From Legionellales bacterium UBA2469 (GTDB lineage: Bacteria > Pseudomonadota > Gammaproteobacteria > Legionellales > Legionellaceae): a stretch of DNA of 33,497 nt. The stretch spans positions 26,852 through 60,348 of the forward strand of contig DDPL01000004.1 in the NCBI GenBank assembly GCA_002342175.1. Reading direction: 5' to 3'. This document shows positions 1 to 8,224 of this stretch, in pieces. The stretch's first letter is position 1; each line of letters starts with the position of its first letter. The position numbers were made by a program, and so were the translations under genes. Under the pieces are notes generated by a model. It was not told the origin of the DNA. It saw nothing but the letters and a program-made list of their open reading frames with translations, and made no database searches.

Positions 1-935
<935 letters not shown>

Positions 936-973
936 TCATCAATAAAACCTACCATCATCATAGCAGGGCCATA

Positions 974-1873
974 TTAATCTGTTTTTCCACCGGTCCCTTG
1001 ATGTAATAATCCAAAAAAGTCATTATTTGTATCCACCACAAACATACTGTTTTGTTGACGGAATGTCGCTTGATATGCCTTTAAACGACGATACAACGAG
1101 AAAAATGCAGGGCTTTTTTGATATGCATTCGCATAGATTTCTGCCGCTTTTGCTTGTCCATCTGCACGAACCAACGCCGCATCCTTATTCGCTTGCGCAA
1201 CAATGACAGTGACCTGTGCATCTGCTGCTGCCTTAATTGCTTCTGCGGCCGCTTCACCATCTGCACGATGATGATTCGCAATTTTTTGCATATCGGCACG
1301 CATGCGCTGATAAATTGCAGCACTGGTGCTTTCTGGCAAATCAATTCCTTTGATGCGAACATCAACCACATGAATCCCTAAGCTTGCAGCTTGCGCTTCA
1401 GCTTTTTGGCGCAGCACTTCCATAATGTCATCACGACCTCCAGAAACCACTTCGGCAATTAAGCGTTTACCAAATTGCGCGCGCAAAGAGGTATTTAATT
1501 GCTGTTCCAACAAGGTTTCCGCTTTGTATGAATTACCACTTGTCGCTTTAAAATACTTTGGAATGTCTTGAATCTGCCACTTGACATAATAATCCACAAT
1601 CACGTCTTTCTTTTCTTTGGTTACAATTCGAGAAGATTTGATATCCAAAGTTTGTAAGCGCGTATCAAATATTCGAACTTGATCGATTAAAGGAATACGC
1701 ACATGAAGTCCTGGACCAAATACCACAGGATTTTGAGACTGGCCAGCGGTGACCAATCGCCCTAACCGAAGTAGAATTCCATGCCGCCCCTGGTTCACAA
1801 CGAACATACATGACGAGACCATCATCAAGCATAGAACGACCAACGTCATCAATAATTTTTGAGCTTGGTTCAT
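974..1873 (-). CDS. hflC: HflC, SPFH-domain subunit of the FtsH modulator complex
   Basis: HflC pairs with HflK in a large membrane-anchored, periplasm-facing complex that encloses and modulates the FtsH protease. The 299-residue protein opens with one hydrophobic segment (about residues 7-26). An SPFH/band-7 domain follows, beginning around VNQGRHGILLRLG. Toward the C-terminus is an Ala/Glu/Lys-rich helical stretch (about 190-250) typical of SPFH proteins. The length is close to the family norm. Its ATG overlaps the TAA stop of hflK (TAATG), indicating translational coupling and a shared mRNA. The identity is assigned from similarity of domain order and from gene order. Confidence 0.94.
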   Translation of the reverse strand: MNQAQKLLMTLVVLCLMMVSSCMFVVNQGRHGILLRLGRLVTAGQSQNPVVFGPGLHVRIPLIDQVRIFDTRLQTLDIKSSRIVTKEKKDVIVDYYVKWQIQDIPKYFKATSGNSYKAETLLEQQLNTSLRAQFGKRLIAEVVSGGRDDIMEVLRQKAEAQAASLGIHVVDVRIKGIDLPESTSAAIYQRMRADMQKIANHHRADGEAAAEAIKAAADAQVTVIVAQANKDAALVRADGQAKAAEIYANAYQKSPAFFSLYRRLKAYQATFRQQNSMFVVDTNNDFFGLLHQGTGGKTD

Positions 1874-3039
1874 TAAATATCTCTCCTTGTACTACGAATC
1901 ACCTGTGGAGCACTCGACGCCATGGCTTGCTGATCGTCAATAGCCTCACGTCCCTCAGAAGAATGTGTCCAATCCACTTGTTGATCTTGCGTCGATTGAA
2001 TCTCTGACTTTGCTTTTAGTGCTTGCTTCATAAAAGGAAGATACATCGCAGGTGCTTGTTTTGCATCAACAAAAATTTTCGGATTTTGGCTCATAATTTG
2101 TTGCATGGTCTCAATATACATCCGCTCTGCAGTAATCTTGGGTGCCAGTAAATATTGTGGCAACAACTGCATAAATTCAGCCGTCTGTCCTTGAGCCTCA
2201 AGAACAACCTGCTTTGCAAAAGCATCTGCTTCTTGAGCAATCCGTTTTGCTTGTCCTTCCGCAATCGGCACCACTTTTGCTTCATATGCACGAGCCTGTT
2301 CAATAAAGCGTCGCTCGTCTTCCTGAGCTTTAATTGCATCATCAAAGGCACTTTGAACATTTTCAGGCGCACGTGCGGGTTGTGGTGCTACACTAATGAT
2401 TTGAATTCCCGTTTGATAACGATCTAAAATTTTTACTAAAGATTCTTGAACTTGTCCGCCCCAGACTTCTCGACCTGCTGTAATCAATTGATCTAAAGTT
2501 GTTGTGCCCACAACTTGGCGTAAGGCGCTCGAGGTTGCCTGTTGTAAACTTTCTTCTGCATCAGCAACGTTATATAAATAAGCTGATAAATCAGCAATTC
2601 GATATTGTACCGCAATCGAGACGGCAACTAAATTTTCATCTTTGGTGAGCATTTGTCCTGAATATGAATAATCTGAAACCCTATCCACATTTAAGACAAC
2701 TTTTTTAGCAATAATACTTGGGATCCAATGGGGGCCTGCGCCAACTGTTTCAGTATATTTACCAAAATATAAAATGGCCGCTTGTTCAGCTGGATTCACA
2801 ATAAAGATACCTGATAAAACCCATAGTAATGCTGCGCCAACAGCAAATAAACCACCCACGGTTTTATTGGGCGATTCAGATGGCTTTGTATTAAAAGGGC
2901 TATTGCCATTGCCGCCTTTTTTATTGCCGCTTAGCCATGAATTCAATTGTTTTTGAAACTTTTTCAATGCTTCTTCTAAATCTGGAGGTTGTTGCTTACC
3001 ACTCCATGGATCCTTGTTTCCAGAATCATTCCAACTCAT
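1873..3039 (-). CDS. hflK: HflK, SPFH-domain subunit of the FtsH modulator complex
   Basis: HflK is the partner of HflC in the FtsH-modulating complex of the inner membrane. I start it at the ATG at 3039, giving 388 residues, because the product then begins MSWNDSGNKDPW, like other HflK proteins. A GGAG site sits 10 nt upstream of that ATG. The open frame extends upstream to 3144, but that extension overlaps the end of trmB and has no HflK character. The protein has a Gly/Asn/Pro-rich cytoplasmic N-terminus and one membrane segment (about residues 60-80). The SPFH domain begins near NPAEQAAILYFGKY and is followed by an Ala/Glu/Gln-rich helical region. The C-terminal tail is polar. The gene lies between trmB and hflC in one minus-strand unit. 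Confidence 0.94.
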   Translation of the reverse strand: MSWNDSGNKDPWSGKQQPPDLEEALKKFQKQLNSWLSGNKKGGNGNSPFNTKPSESPNKTVGGLFAVGAALLWVLSGIFIVNPAEQAAILYFGKYTETVGAGPHWIPSIIAKKVVLNVDRVSDYSYSGQMLTKDENLVAVSIAVQYRIADLSAYLYNVADAEESLQQATSSALRQVVGTTTLDQLITAGREVWGGQVQESLVKILDRYQTGIQIISVAPQPARAPENVQSAFDDAIKAQEDERRFIEQARAYEAKVVPIAEGQAKRIAQEADAFAKQVVLEAQGQTAEFMQLLPQYLLAPKITAERMYIETMQQIMSQNPKIFVDAKQAPAMYLPFMKQALKAKSEIQSTQDQQVDWTHSSEGREAIDDQQAMASSAPQVIRSTRRDI

Positions 3040-3106
3040 TCTATCTATTCTCCAAATTAATGCCAACGAAAAATTGTAATCGATTCGCACCGCTGAAACA
3101 AGCAAC

Positions 3107-3781
3107 TTATCCTTGGCGCATATATATGATATCAAAAACCTCATGTCCTAGATTTTTACCACGAACTTCAAATTTTGTTGTCGGACGCCAATCCGGTTTT
3201 TCTACATATTTTTTTGTAGGACTGGTATTGACCAATCGTTGGCATGGCGAAATCTGTTCTAGCATAAACTCAGCATAAGGTGCCCAGTCGGTTGCGCAAT
3301 GTAAAAAGCCCCCGATATTTAAACGAGAAGCAATTAAATTTACAAATTCAGTTTGGACTAAACGGCGTTTATGGTGTCTTTTTTTAGGCCATGGATCAGG
3401 AAAATAAATTTGCACGCCTGCTAGACTATCGACAGGGATATAATCTTTCAATACGATTTTAGCATCATGAGGAGCTATCCGAAGATTCGTTAAGCCCAAA
3501 CCTAGAATTTCTGAAAGAATCATACCGATCCCCGGGCGATGTACTTCAATCCCTATAAAATTCTTTTCAGGATAGGCTTGCGCCATTTTTATCAGCGAGT
3601 GCCCCATCCCAAAACCAATTTCAACAATGGTCTGTGCTTCACGTTCAAAAATTTCATTAAAATGCCAAGGACGATTTGCCAAACTTAATCCATAAGCTGG
3701 AAGTCCATATAAATAACCTTGATTTTGTTTTTGTCCACAACGACCATTGCGAATTACAAAACTTTTAATTTGATCATTCAT
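3107..3781 (-). CDS. trmB: tRNA (guanine-N7)-methyltransferase TrmB
   Basis: TrmB uses S-adenosylmethionine to form m7G46 in the variable loop of tRNAs. The 224-residue product has the SAM-binding motif EIGFGMG (residues 54-60) and the family hallmark FPDPWPKKRHHKRR (127-140). The C-terminal motif is TKFEVRG. Length is normal. The ATG at 3781 has no Shine-Dalgarno-like sequence in front, only an AT-rich leader. It is the first gene of the leftward group trmB-hflK-hflC-purA, and hflK starts 67 nt after its stop. In E. coli hflK is instead preceded by hfq and hflX, so this pairing is a lineage-specific rearrangement. Confidence 0.96.
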   Translation of the reverse strand: MNDQIKSFVIRNGRCGQKQNQGYLYGLPAYGLSLANRPWHFNEIFEREAQTIVEIGFGMGHSLIKMAQAYPEKNFIGIEVHRPGIGMILSEILGLGLTNLRIAPHDAKIVLKDYIPVDSLAGVQIYFPDPWPKKRHHKRRLVQTEFVNLIASRLNIGGFLHCATDWAPYAEFMLEQISPCQRLVNTSPTKKYVEKPDWRPTTKFEVRGKNLGHEVFDIIYMRQG

Positions 3782-3813
3782 TTGAAATATAAAATATGTT
3801 TAAAACTGTGCGA

Positions 3814-3842
3814 ATTATCCCAAAAAAACGCTTCAAACGCAA
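3814..3842 (-). promoter_or_regulatory. Candidate promoter for trmB-hflK-hflC-purA
   Basis: On the minus strand TTGCGT (3842-3837) is followed after 17 nt by GATAAT (3819-3814), a fair sigma-70 match. It would start transcription about 25-30 nt before the trmB ATG. The -35 element is weak, so the call is tentative. Confidence 0.35.
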
Positions 3843-4040
3843 AAGAATTGCTCATTTTGCCTCTAAAGATAAGTAATGCGCCAATATTTCTATTATTATC
3901 AGGCTAGTTAACTATATTCCGTTCGACTATTCAGGATATTGTTTTATTTCCTTATCTTATGTTTTTATTTAAAACTGACTAAAACATTTGCATTTAAAGA
4001 GAAAAAGTGATAAATTTTCACGAAATTAAGTGCGCAATTA

Positions 4041-4069
4041 TTGCTAGAATTCTAAATTTTTGCTATAAA
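4041..4069 (+). promoter_or_regulatory. Probable sigma-70 promoter for rpmB-rpmG
   Basis: TTGCTA (4041-4046), a 17-nt spacer and TATAAA (4064-4069) preceded by an extended -10 TG form a good sigma-70 promoter. It would give a leader of about 60 nt before rpmB, as expected for a strongly expressed ribosomal protein unit. Confidence 0.6.
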
Positions 4070-4137
4070 GTTCCCTTTTATTATTTGGATTGGAATTGCC
4101 GTCACGTTTAATGCTTGATGTCATCCAGGAGTATGTT

Positions 4138-4371
4138 ATGTCAAAAATATGTCAAATCACAAAAAAACGCCCTACAACAGGGAATAAAGTTTCGCATGCG
4201 AACAACAAAACCAAACGTCGTTTTTTACCCAACATGCAAACACATCGTTACTGGGTTGCCAGTGAAAACCGTTTTATCAAATTAAAGCTGAGCACGAAAG
4301 CAATGCGCGTGATTGATAAAGTGGGTATTGACGCAGTATTGGCTGATTTAAGAGCCAACGGCGAAATCTAA
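4138..4371 (+). CDS. rpmB: Large ribosomal subunit protein bL28
   Basis: bL28 is a small structural protein of the 50S subunit. The product of 77 residues begins [20 protein letters not shown], a clear L28 start, and shows the [11 protein letters not shown] and [13 protein letters not shown] segments of the family. The ATG at 4138 is preferred over an in-frame upstream start at 4090. Only the shorter product aligns with L28 N-termini, and AGGAG lies 6 nt before it. rpmG follows after 29 nt, the usual rpmB-rpmG operon, and both precede a strong terminator. Confidence 0.97.
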   Translation: MSKICQITKKRPTTGNKVSHANNKTKRRFLPNMQTHRYWVASENRFIKLKLSTKAMRVIDKVGIDAVLADLRANGEI

Positions 4372-4400
4372 TCAATCTTTTTTAGGAAATTGAGGCTATC

Positions 4401-4568
4401 ATGGCTAGTAAAATCAGAATCAAATTAAAATTAGAATCTACTGCAGGTACAGGACATTTTTACACAACAACTAAAAATCCACGTACCCAAACTGAAAAAA
4501 TGAAACAACGTAAATACGATCCTGTTGCTCGTAAACACGTAGAATACGTTGAAAAGAAAATCAAATAA
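4401..4568 (+). CDS. rpmG: Large ribosomal subunit protein bL33
   Basis: bL33 is a 50S subunit protein of 55 residues here, starting [19 protein letters not shown] and ending with a Lys-rich tail. The family pattern [15 protein letters not shown] is present. The cysteine pairs of the zinc-binding L33 form are absent, so this is the C-minus type, which does not need zinc. It sits 29 nt after rpmB with a GAGG site upstream and is followed by a terminator hairpin. Confidence 0.96.
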   Translation: MASKIRIKLKLESTAGTGHFYTTTKNPRTQTEKMKQRKYDPVARKHVEYVEKKIK

Positions 4569-4584
4569 CATCGATTTTCTTTTG

Positions 4585-4613
4585 AAAAAAGCGCACTCCA
4601 TGCGCTTTTTTTT
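4585..4613 (+). terminator. Rho-independent terminator after rpmG
   Basis: A GCGCA/TGCGC stem with loop CTCCA is flanked by an A-run and followed by eight T residues. This is a textbook intrinsic terminator, 16 nt past the rpmG stop. Confidence 0.88.
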
Positions 4614-4653
4614 CGCCTCAACATTTTAATTTCATCACAAAAATAATCATTTT

Positions 4654-4682
4654 TTGACAATAGCAAATTTTTTTTCTGTAAG
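4654..4682 (+). promoter_or_regulatory. Candidate promoter for hpf
   Basis: A consensus -35 TTGACA (4654-4659) lies 17 nt before a weak -10, TGTAAG (4677-4682), between the rpmG terminator and hpf. The -35 is convincing. The -10 matches only four of six positions. Confidence 0.35.
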
Positions 4683-4733
4683 TTAGACTAGAATTAGGAT
4701 GTAGGAATTTTTTAATGTTGCATGGAGTCTATT

Positions 4734-5033
4734 ATGAATATACAAATTATTGGTCATGGCGTTGAAGTGACCCCATCCCTTCGTTCATTTACTGAAGAAA
4801 AATTTTCAAAACTCAAAAGGCATTATGCACAAATTCAATCTTGTCACATCACTTTTGATATTGAAAAACTAGATCAGGTCGCTCAAGCCACCATTCTCTT
4901 TAACAAATCAGAAATTCATGCAAAAGCCGAGTCTATTGATCTCTACAGTGCGATTGATTTATTATTAGATAAATTAGAGCGTCAACTGTTAAAACACAAA
5001 GAAAAACATAACAACCATCACCCAGACGCTTAA
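4734..5033 (+). CDS. hpf: Ribosome hibernation promoting factor, short form (HPF/RaiA family)
   Basis: This 99-residue protein belongs to the HPF/YfiA family. Members bind the decoding region of the 30S subunit and promote inactive hibernating ribosomes in stationary phase or stress. It starts MNIQIIGHGVEVTPSLRSF and keeps the alternating strand/helix pattern, including AKAESIDLYSAIDLLLDKLERQL. A basic, His-rich tail follows. It lacks the C-terminal dimerisation domain of long HPF, so it is the short type. The ATG at 4734 has GGAG 6 nt upstream. A longer reading from 4722 would remove that site. In E. coli the homologue sits in the rpoN-hpf-ptsN-rapZ-ptsO cluster, and here an HPr gene follows directly. 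Confidence 0.93.
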   Translation: MNIQIIGHGVEVTPSLRSFTEEKFSKLKRHYAQIQSCHITFDIEKLDQVAQATILFNKSEIHAKAESIDLYSAIDLLLDKLERQLLKHKEKHNNHHPDA

Positions 5034-5048
5034 ACGACTTAAGAACTT

Positions 5049-5080
5049 GGCTATTGCGCAATCAATAGCCTATTTTTTCT
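5049..5080 (+). terminator. Rho-independent terminator after hpf
   Basis: A perfect 8-bp stem, GGCTATTG/CAATAGCC with a six-base loop, is followed by TATTTTTTCT. It lies 15 nt after the hpf stop and may separate hpf from the HPr gene or attenuate transcription into it. Confidence 0.8.
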
Positions 5081-5109
5081 TTTCATTTTTAAATGATTGA
5101 GCATTGAAT

Positions 5110-5379
5110 ATGATTAAAATATCTTTACAACTAACTAATCAGTTAGGGTTGCATGCACGAGCTTCTGCGAAATTTGTTGCCACCGCTTCTAAATATCTAA
5201 GTAAAATTGATGTCTGTCACGGCAAACATACCGTGAACGGTAAAAGCATCATGGGAATCATGATGATAGGCGCCAAATGTGGCAGTCAAATTGATTGTAC
5301 CATTGATGGCGAAGATGAAACTGAATTAGCCAAAGCGTTAAAAACACTATTGGCTAATAAATTTGATGAAGAAGAGTAG
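5110..5379 (+). CDS. ptsH: HPr-family phosphocarrier protein (probably nitrogen-type NPr)
   Basis: HPr proteins relay a phosphoryl group from enzyme I to downstream acceptors. This one has 89 residues. The phosphorylated His15 lies in GLHARAS, and Ser46 is in the NGKSIMG motif, the site HPr kinase modifies where that enzyme exists. The ATG at 5110 fits the family N-terminus (MIKISLQL). A TTG two codons upstream is also open. The ribosome site is weak. Its position directly after hpf resembles ptsO of the nitrogen-PTS cluster, so regulation seems likelier than sugar uptake. That is inference, as no enzyme I, EIIA or permease gene is in the window. The symbol could equally be ptsO. Confidence 0.92.
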   Translation: MIKISLQLTNQLGLHARASAKFVATASKYLSKIDVCHGKHTVNGKSIMGIMMIGAKCGSQIDCTIDGEDETELAKALKTLLANKFDEEE

Positions 5380-5384
5380 CTTGA

Positions 5385-6251
5385 TTATTTGCTGACTTCT
5401 CTATTTTTATTCTTATGCTGAAATCTCAATCGTCTAACTTTTTGCATCATATAAAGGGTCTGAATAGGCCCTGATAATGCATAACCAAATGTTATTAAAA
5501 ACATTAAAGTAGCTGGACTTGCTGCAATCGCAATAAACACTGCAACCACCATTAACACCGTTACAAATGAAATTTTACCTTTTAAATCAATGTCTTTAAA
5601 GCTGTGATAACGAATATTAGACACCATTAATAATGCCGTAAATACCGTAACAGCCATGGTCATCCATGCCGTGATCGTAGTATTCCACTCATATTGTTGG
5701 CAGATAAAAACCCAAGACGATAAAAATGCGGCTCCTAAGGTACATGAGAGGCCTTGAAAATAGCGTTTATCAGCTTTGTTAATTTGCGTATTAAACCGTG
5801 CCAAACGGAGTGCAACTGCCGCTGTAAACATAAAGGCTATAAGCCACCCTAATTTTCCATGGTATTGTAAATTCCAACTATACACTAATAGTGCGGGCGC
5901 AACACCAAAGGTCACCATATCGGATAAACTATCGTATTCAGCACCAAATGCCGTTTGAGTATTGGTTAAACGCGCAATGCGGCCATCTAATCCATCAGCA
6001 ACCATACCAATAAAAATTGCAATGACTGCTGTTTCAAAATGATTCTTCAAAGAAGCCACTATCGAATAAAATGCGGCAAATAAACTTGAAGTTGTAAATA
6101 AATTTGGTAATAAATATATTCCAGGATGTCCTACGCGTCGTCCCACAGTATCCCCCAAATTGCCTAAATTAGAAACAAATAAAGCAAGTATCATATCACA
6201 GTTGTTCCTTTGTGAAAATGTTACTGGCCTGGAACCTTTACGAATCGGCAT
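5385..6251 (-). CDS. pssA: CDP-diacylglycerol-serine O-phosphatidyltransferase
   Basis: This inner-membrane enzyme condenses CDP-diacylglycerol with serine to give phosphatidylserine, the precursor of phosphatidylethanolamine. It has the full CDP-alcohol phosphotransferase motif. The motif residues are D86, D89-G90, A93-R94, G103, D107 and D111, with correct spacing. About seven hydrophobic segments follow or surround it. GIYLLPNLFT before the first of them is typical of the PssA type II family. I give 288 residues from the ATG at 6251. An internal ATG at 6194 has an AAGGA sequence upstream and could be the true start, since nothing like a ribosome site precedes 6251. The substrate CDP-DAG comes from CdsA (19068-19862). 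The gene converges on the HPr gene with only 5 nt between stops. Confidence 0.93.
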   Translation of the reverse strand: MPIRKGSRPVTFSQRNNCDMILALFVSNLGNLGDTVGRRVGHPGIYLLPNLFTTSSLFAAFYSIVASLKNHFETAVIAIFIGMVADGLDGRIARLTNTQTAFGAEYDSLSDMVTFGVAPALLVYSWNLQYHGKLGWLIAFMFTAAVALRLARFNTQINKADKRYFQGLSCTLGAAFLSSWVFICQQYEWNTTITAWMTMAVTVFTALLMVSNIRYHSFKDIDLKGKISFVTVLMVVAVFIAIAASPATLMFLITFGYALSGPIQTLYMMQKVRRLRFQHKNKNREVSK

Positions 6252-6303
6252 TAAACTGTTAAAAATAGTATAAATACTGATTCAATGAGAACCCATTTTT
6301 CTT

Positions 6304-7467
6304 ATGAACCCATCAAAACATCATACTCATCATAAAATACACTTCATCAAAAAAGCAGCATGGGTTGCAATTTTTACCAATGGTCTTTTAGGACTTTTAA
6401 AAACCATTGGCGGATTTTTATTTCAATCACACGCATTGATCGCCGATGGCTTACACAGCCTATCCGATTTGGTCATTGACTTTATGGTCATTATTGGCGG
6501 ACATTGGAGTCATAAAGCAGCTGATGAGGAGCACCCCTATGGGCATCAGCGTATTGAAACCGCCATGACGCTGATGATTAGCCTATTTCTAATTTTAACT
6601 GGCGTCATTATTGCTTATGATGCGCTCATTGGCCTATTCCATCCCCTACTCACTAAACCAAGTATCAAAGCGCTTTTACTCGCTGGCATATCTGCCGTTG
6701 CAAATGAAGGTTTATTTCGCTATACCCAATATTTAAACCGAGATATTAAAACCGATTTATTAGAGGCTTGTGCATGGCATCATCGCTCGGATGCCCTTAC
6801 TGCCGGTGTTGTAGTGCTGGGTATTCTTCTCAGTATAGTTGGCCTTCATTCATTTGATCATATTGCAGCCATCATTGTGGGCGGCATGATTGTCAAAATG
6901 GGCTGGGATTATACCTGGGAAAGCATACAACAACTCATCGATAGGGGTGTTGACACGCAAACACATCAAAAAATTAATGCCACGATTAAAAAAATTCCGG
7001 GTGTTGATAAAGTTCATCAATTAAGAACGCGTTTGATGGGGCAGGATATTTATGTAGATGCGCATATCCTTGTCGATCCATTTATCTCGGTATCCGAGGG
7101 GCATTTCATTGCACTGAAAGTTCACCATGAACTCCTCAAAAAATTTCCGGCCATTCGTGATGTGACGATTCATGTTGATCCAGAAGATGATGAAGATCAA
7201 CAACCCAATCTTTTGCTGCCGGACTCAACTGAGATATCCGAAAAACTCATCAAACATTGGCGAAAAAAATACCCCAATATCATGGATTGGACGGTTCATT
7301 ACCTCAATGGTGAAATCCAACTTGATCTTATCGTCAATGATGATATTTCAGCATTAGAAACGTTTAAAAATCAATTGCATAAAGATTGTCAGCATCAAAA
7401 TTGGACGATAAAAACGATTCGCATATTGAGAGAACACGTGAGTATTGCTATACTGCCTCCGATTTAA
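6304..7467 (+). CDS. Cation diffusion facilitator (CDF) family metal efflux transporter
   Basis: CDF proteins are proton antiporters that export Zn2+, Fe2+, Mn2+ or related ions across the inner membrane. This 387-residue protein has a His-rich N-terminus (HHTHH, residues 6-10) and six hydrophobic segments. The metal-site motif is DGLHSLSD (D48, H51, D55) in TM2 and HHRSD (H159, D163) in TM5. The conserved HPYGH follows TM2. The usual cytoplasmic dimerisation domain comes next (about 210-295), ending in HVDPEDDEDQQ. A further domain of about 80 residues (about 305-387) follows that FieF-type proteins lack. The metal cannot be predicted safely. A ZIP transporter gene starts 18 nt downstream, so the pair may manage the same metal in opposite directions. 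Confidence 0.9.
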   Translation: MNPSKHHTHHKIHFIKKAAWVAIFTNGLLGLLKTIGGFLFQSHALIADGLHSLSDLVIDFMVIIGGHWSHKAADEEHPYGHQRIETAMTLMISLFLILTGVIIAYDALIGLFHPLLTKPSIKALLLAGISAVANEGLFRYTQYLNRDIKTDLLEACAWHHRSDALTAGVVVLGILLSIVGLHSFDHIAAIIVGGMIVKMGWDYTWESIQQLIDRGVDTQTHQKINATIKKIPGVDKVHQLRTRLMGQDIYVDAHILVDPFISVSEGHFIALKVHHELLKKFPAIRDVTIHVDPEDDEDQQPNLLLPDSTEISEKLIKHWRKKYPNIMDWTVHYLNGEIQLDLIVNDDISALETFKNQLHKDCQHQNWTIKTIRILREHVSIAILPPI

Positions 7468-7485
7468 CCAAATTTTAATCAACTT

Positions 7486-8223
7486 ATGGAATTAAAAACC
7501 TTAAATTTGTTGTTTGGCAGTGCCCTTTTTTTCATTATCTTTTTAGCGGGATGGGTTCCCCTTTATCAACGAAAAAAAGCCCACGAACATCACCACGAGT
7601 CGTTTATGGAAACGATTGCAACAGGTATTTTTCTGGGCGCCGCTCTTTTGCATATTCTACCAGAAAGCCATCAACTTTTTATTGATCAACAGATTACCTA
7701 TCCCTTTACCTATCTGATTGCAGGATTAACCTTTTTATTCTTTTTATGGATGGAACATTTAGGCGAAGAGCTTTACCATAAAAAATTACAACAACATGCA
7801 TTCATTAGTGTGGCTTGGTTAATGCTTACTGCTCATTCCTTCTTTGAAGGCAGTGCCGTGGGCTTATCTGCCGATATGTCTCTAACCATCGTCTTATTCA
7901 TGGCTGTTGTTTCTCACAAATGGGCGGAGAGCTTTGCCATGGGCGTACAATTGGGCAAAAGCAAGTTAAGCTTTAAAATGAATACCGTACTGTTTATCAT
8001 CTATGCCATGATGACGCCTATCGGCATGTTTCTTGGATACTACTTTAAAGGCATTGCGAATAACTTATACAGCCCGATTTGTATGGCCATATCAGCAGGC
8101 ACCTTTATGTACTTTGGAACGCTGCACGGCTTGGAGCGCTGTGTGATGGTGCAGCGTTGTTGTAATCTAAAACATTTTAGTTATGTTATTTTGGGTTTTC
8201 TTTTGATGGCCATCGTTGCTTAA
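7486..8223 (+). CDS. ZIP family divalent metal transporter
   Basis: ZIP proteins generally move Zn2+, Fe2+ or Mn2+ into the cytoplasm. This 245-residue protein has about eight hydrophobic segments and the two signature helices. HSFFEG (H117, E121) is in TM4 and HKWAES (H144, E148) in TM5, which together form the binuclear metal site. A His cluster, HEHHH at 33-37, lies in a short cytoplasmic loop. The gene starts 18 nt after the CDF gene on the same strand and has no obvious ribosome site, so translation may depend on coupling. The stop is one base from the stop of the convergent porin gene, so the two mRNAs probably share terminator space or overlap. Confidence 0.88.
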   Translation: MELKTLNLLFGSALFFIIFLAGWVPLYQRKKAHEHHHESFMETIATGIFLGAALLHILPESHQLFIDQQITYPFTYLIAGLTFLFFLWMEHLGEELYHKKLQQHAFISVAWLMLTAHSFFEGSAVGLSADMSLTIVLFMAVVSHKWAESFAMGVQLGKSKLSFKMNTVLFIIYAMMTPIGMFLGYYFKGIANNLYSPICMAISAGTFMYFGTLHGLERCVMVQRCCNLKHFSYVILGFLLMAIVA

Positions 8224-8224
8224 A

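Larger units (their letters stand above)
3782..4137. other. Divergent intergenic region between trmB and rpmB
   Basis: This 356-nt AT-rich stretch separates two divergent gene groups. I see no convincing reading frame or RNA gene in it. It contains a probable promoter for rpmB near its right end and a weaker candidate for trmB near its left end, listed separately. The central part (about 3860-4030) holds nothing I can assign. Confidence 0.6.

Noticed and set aside
3040..3144. A 35-residue N-terminal extension of HflK.
   Set aside because: It overlaps trmB, lacks family similarity, and the downstream ATG has a proper ribosome site.
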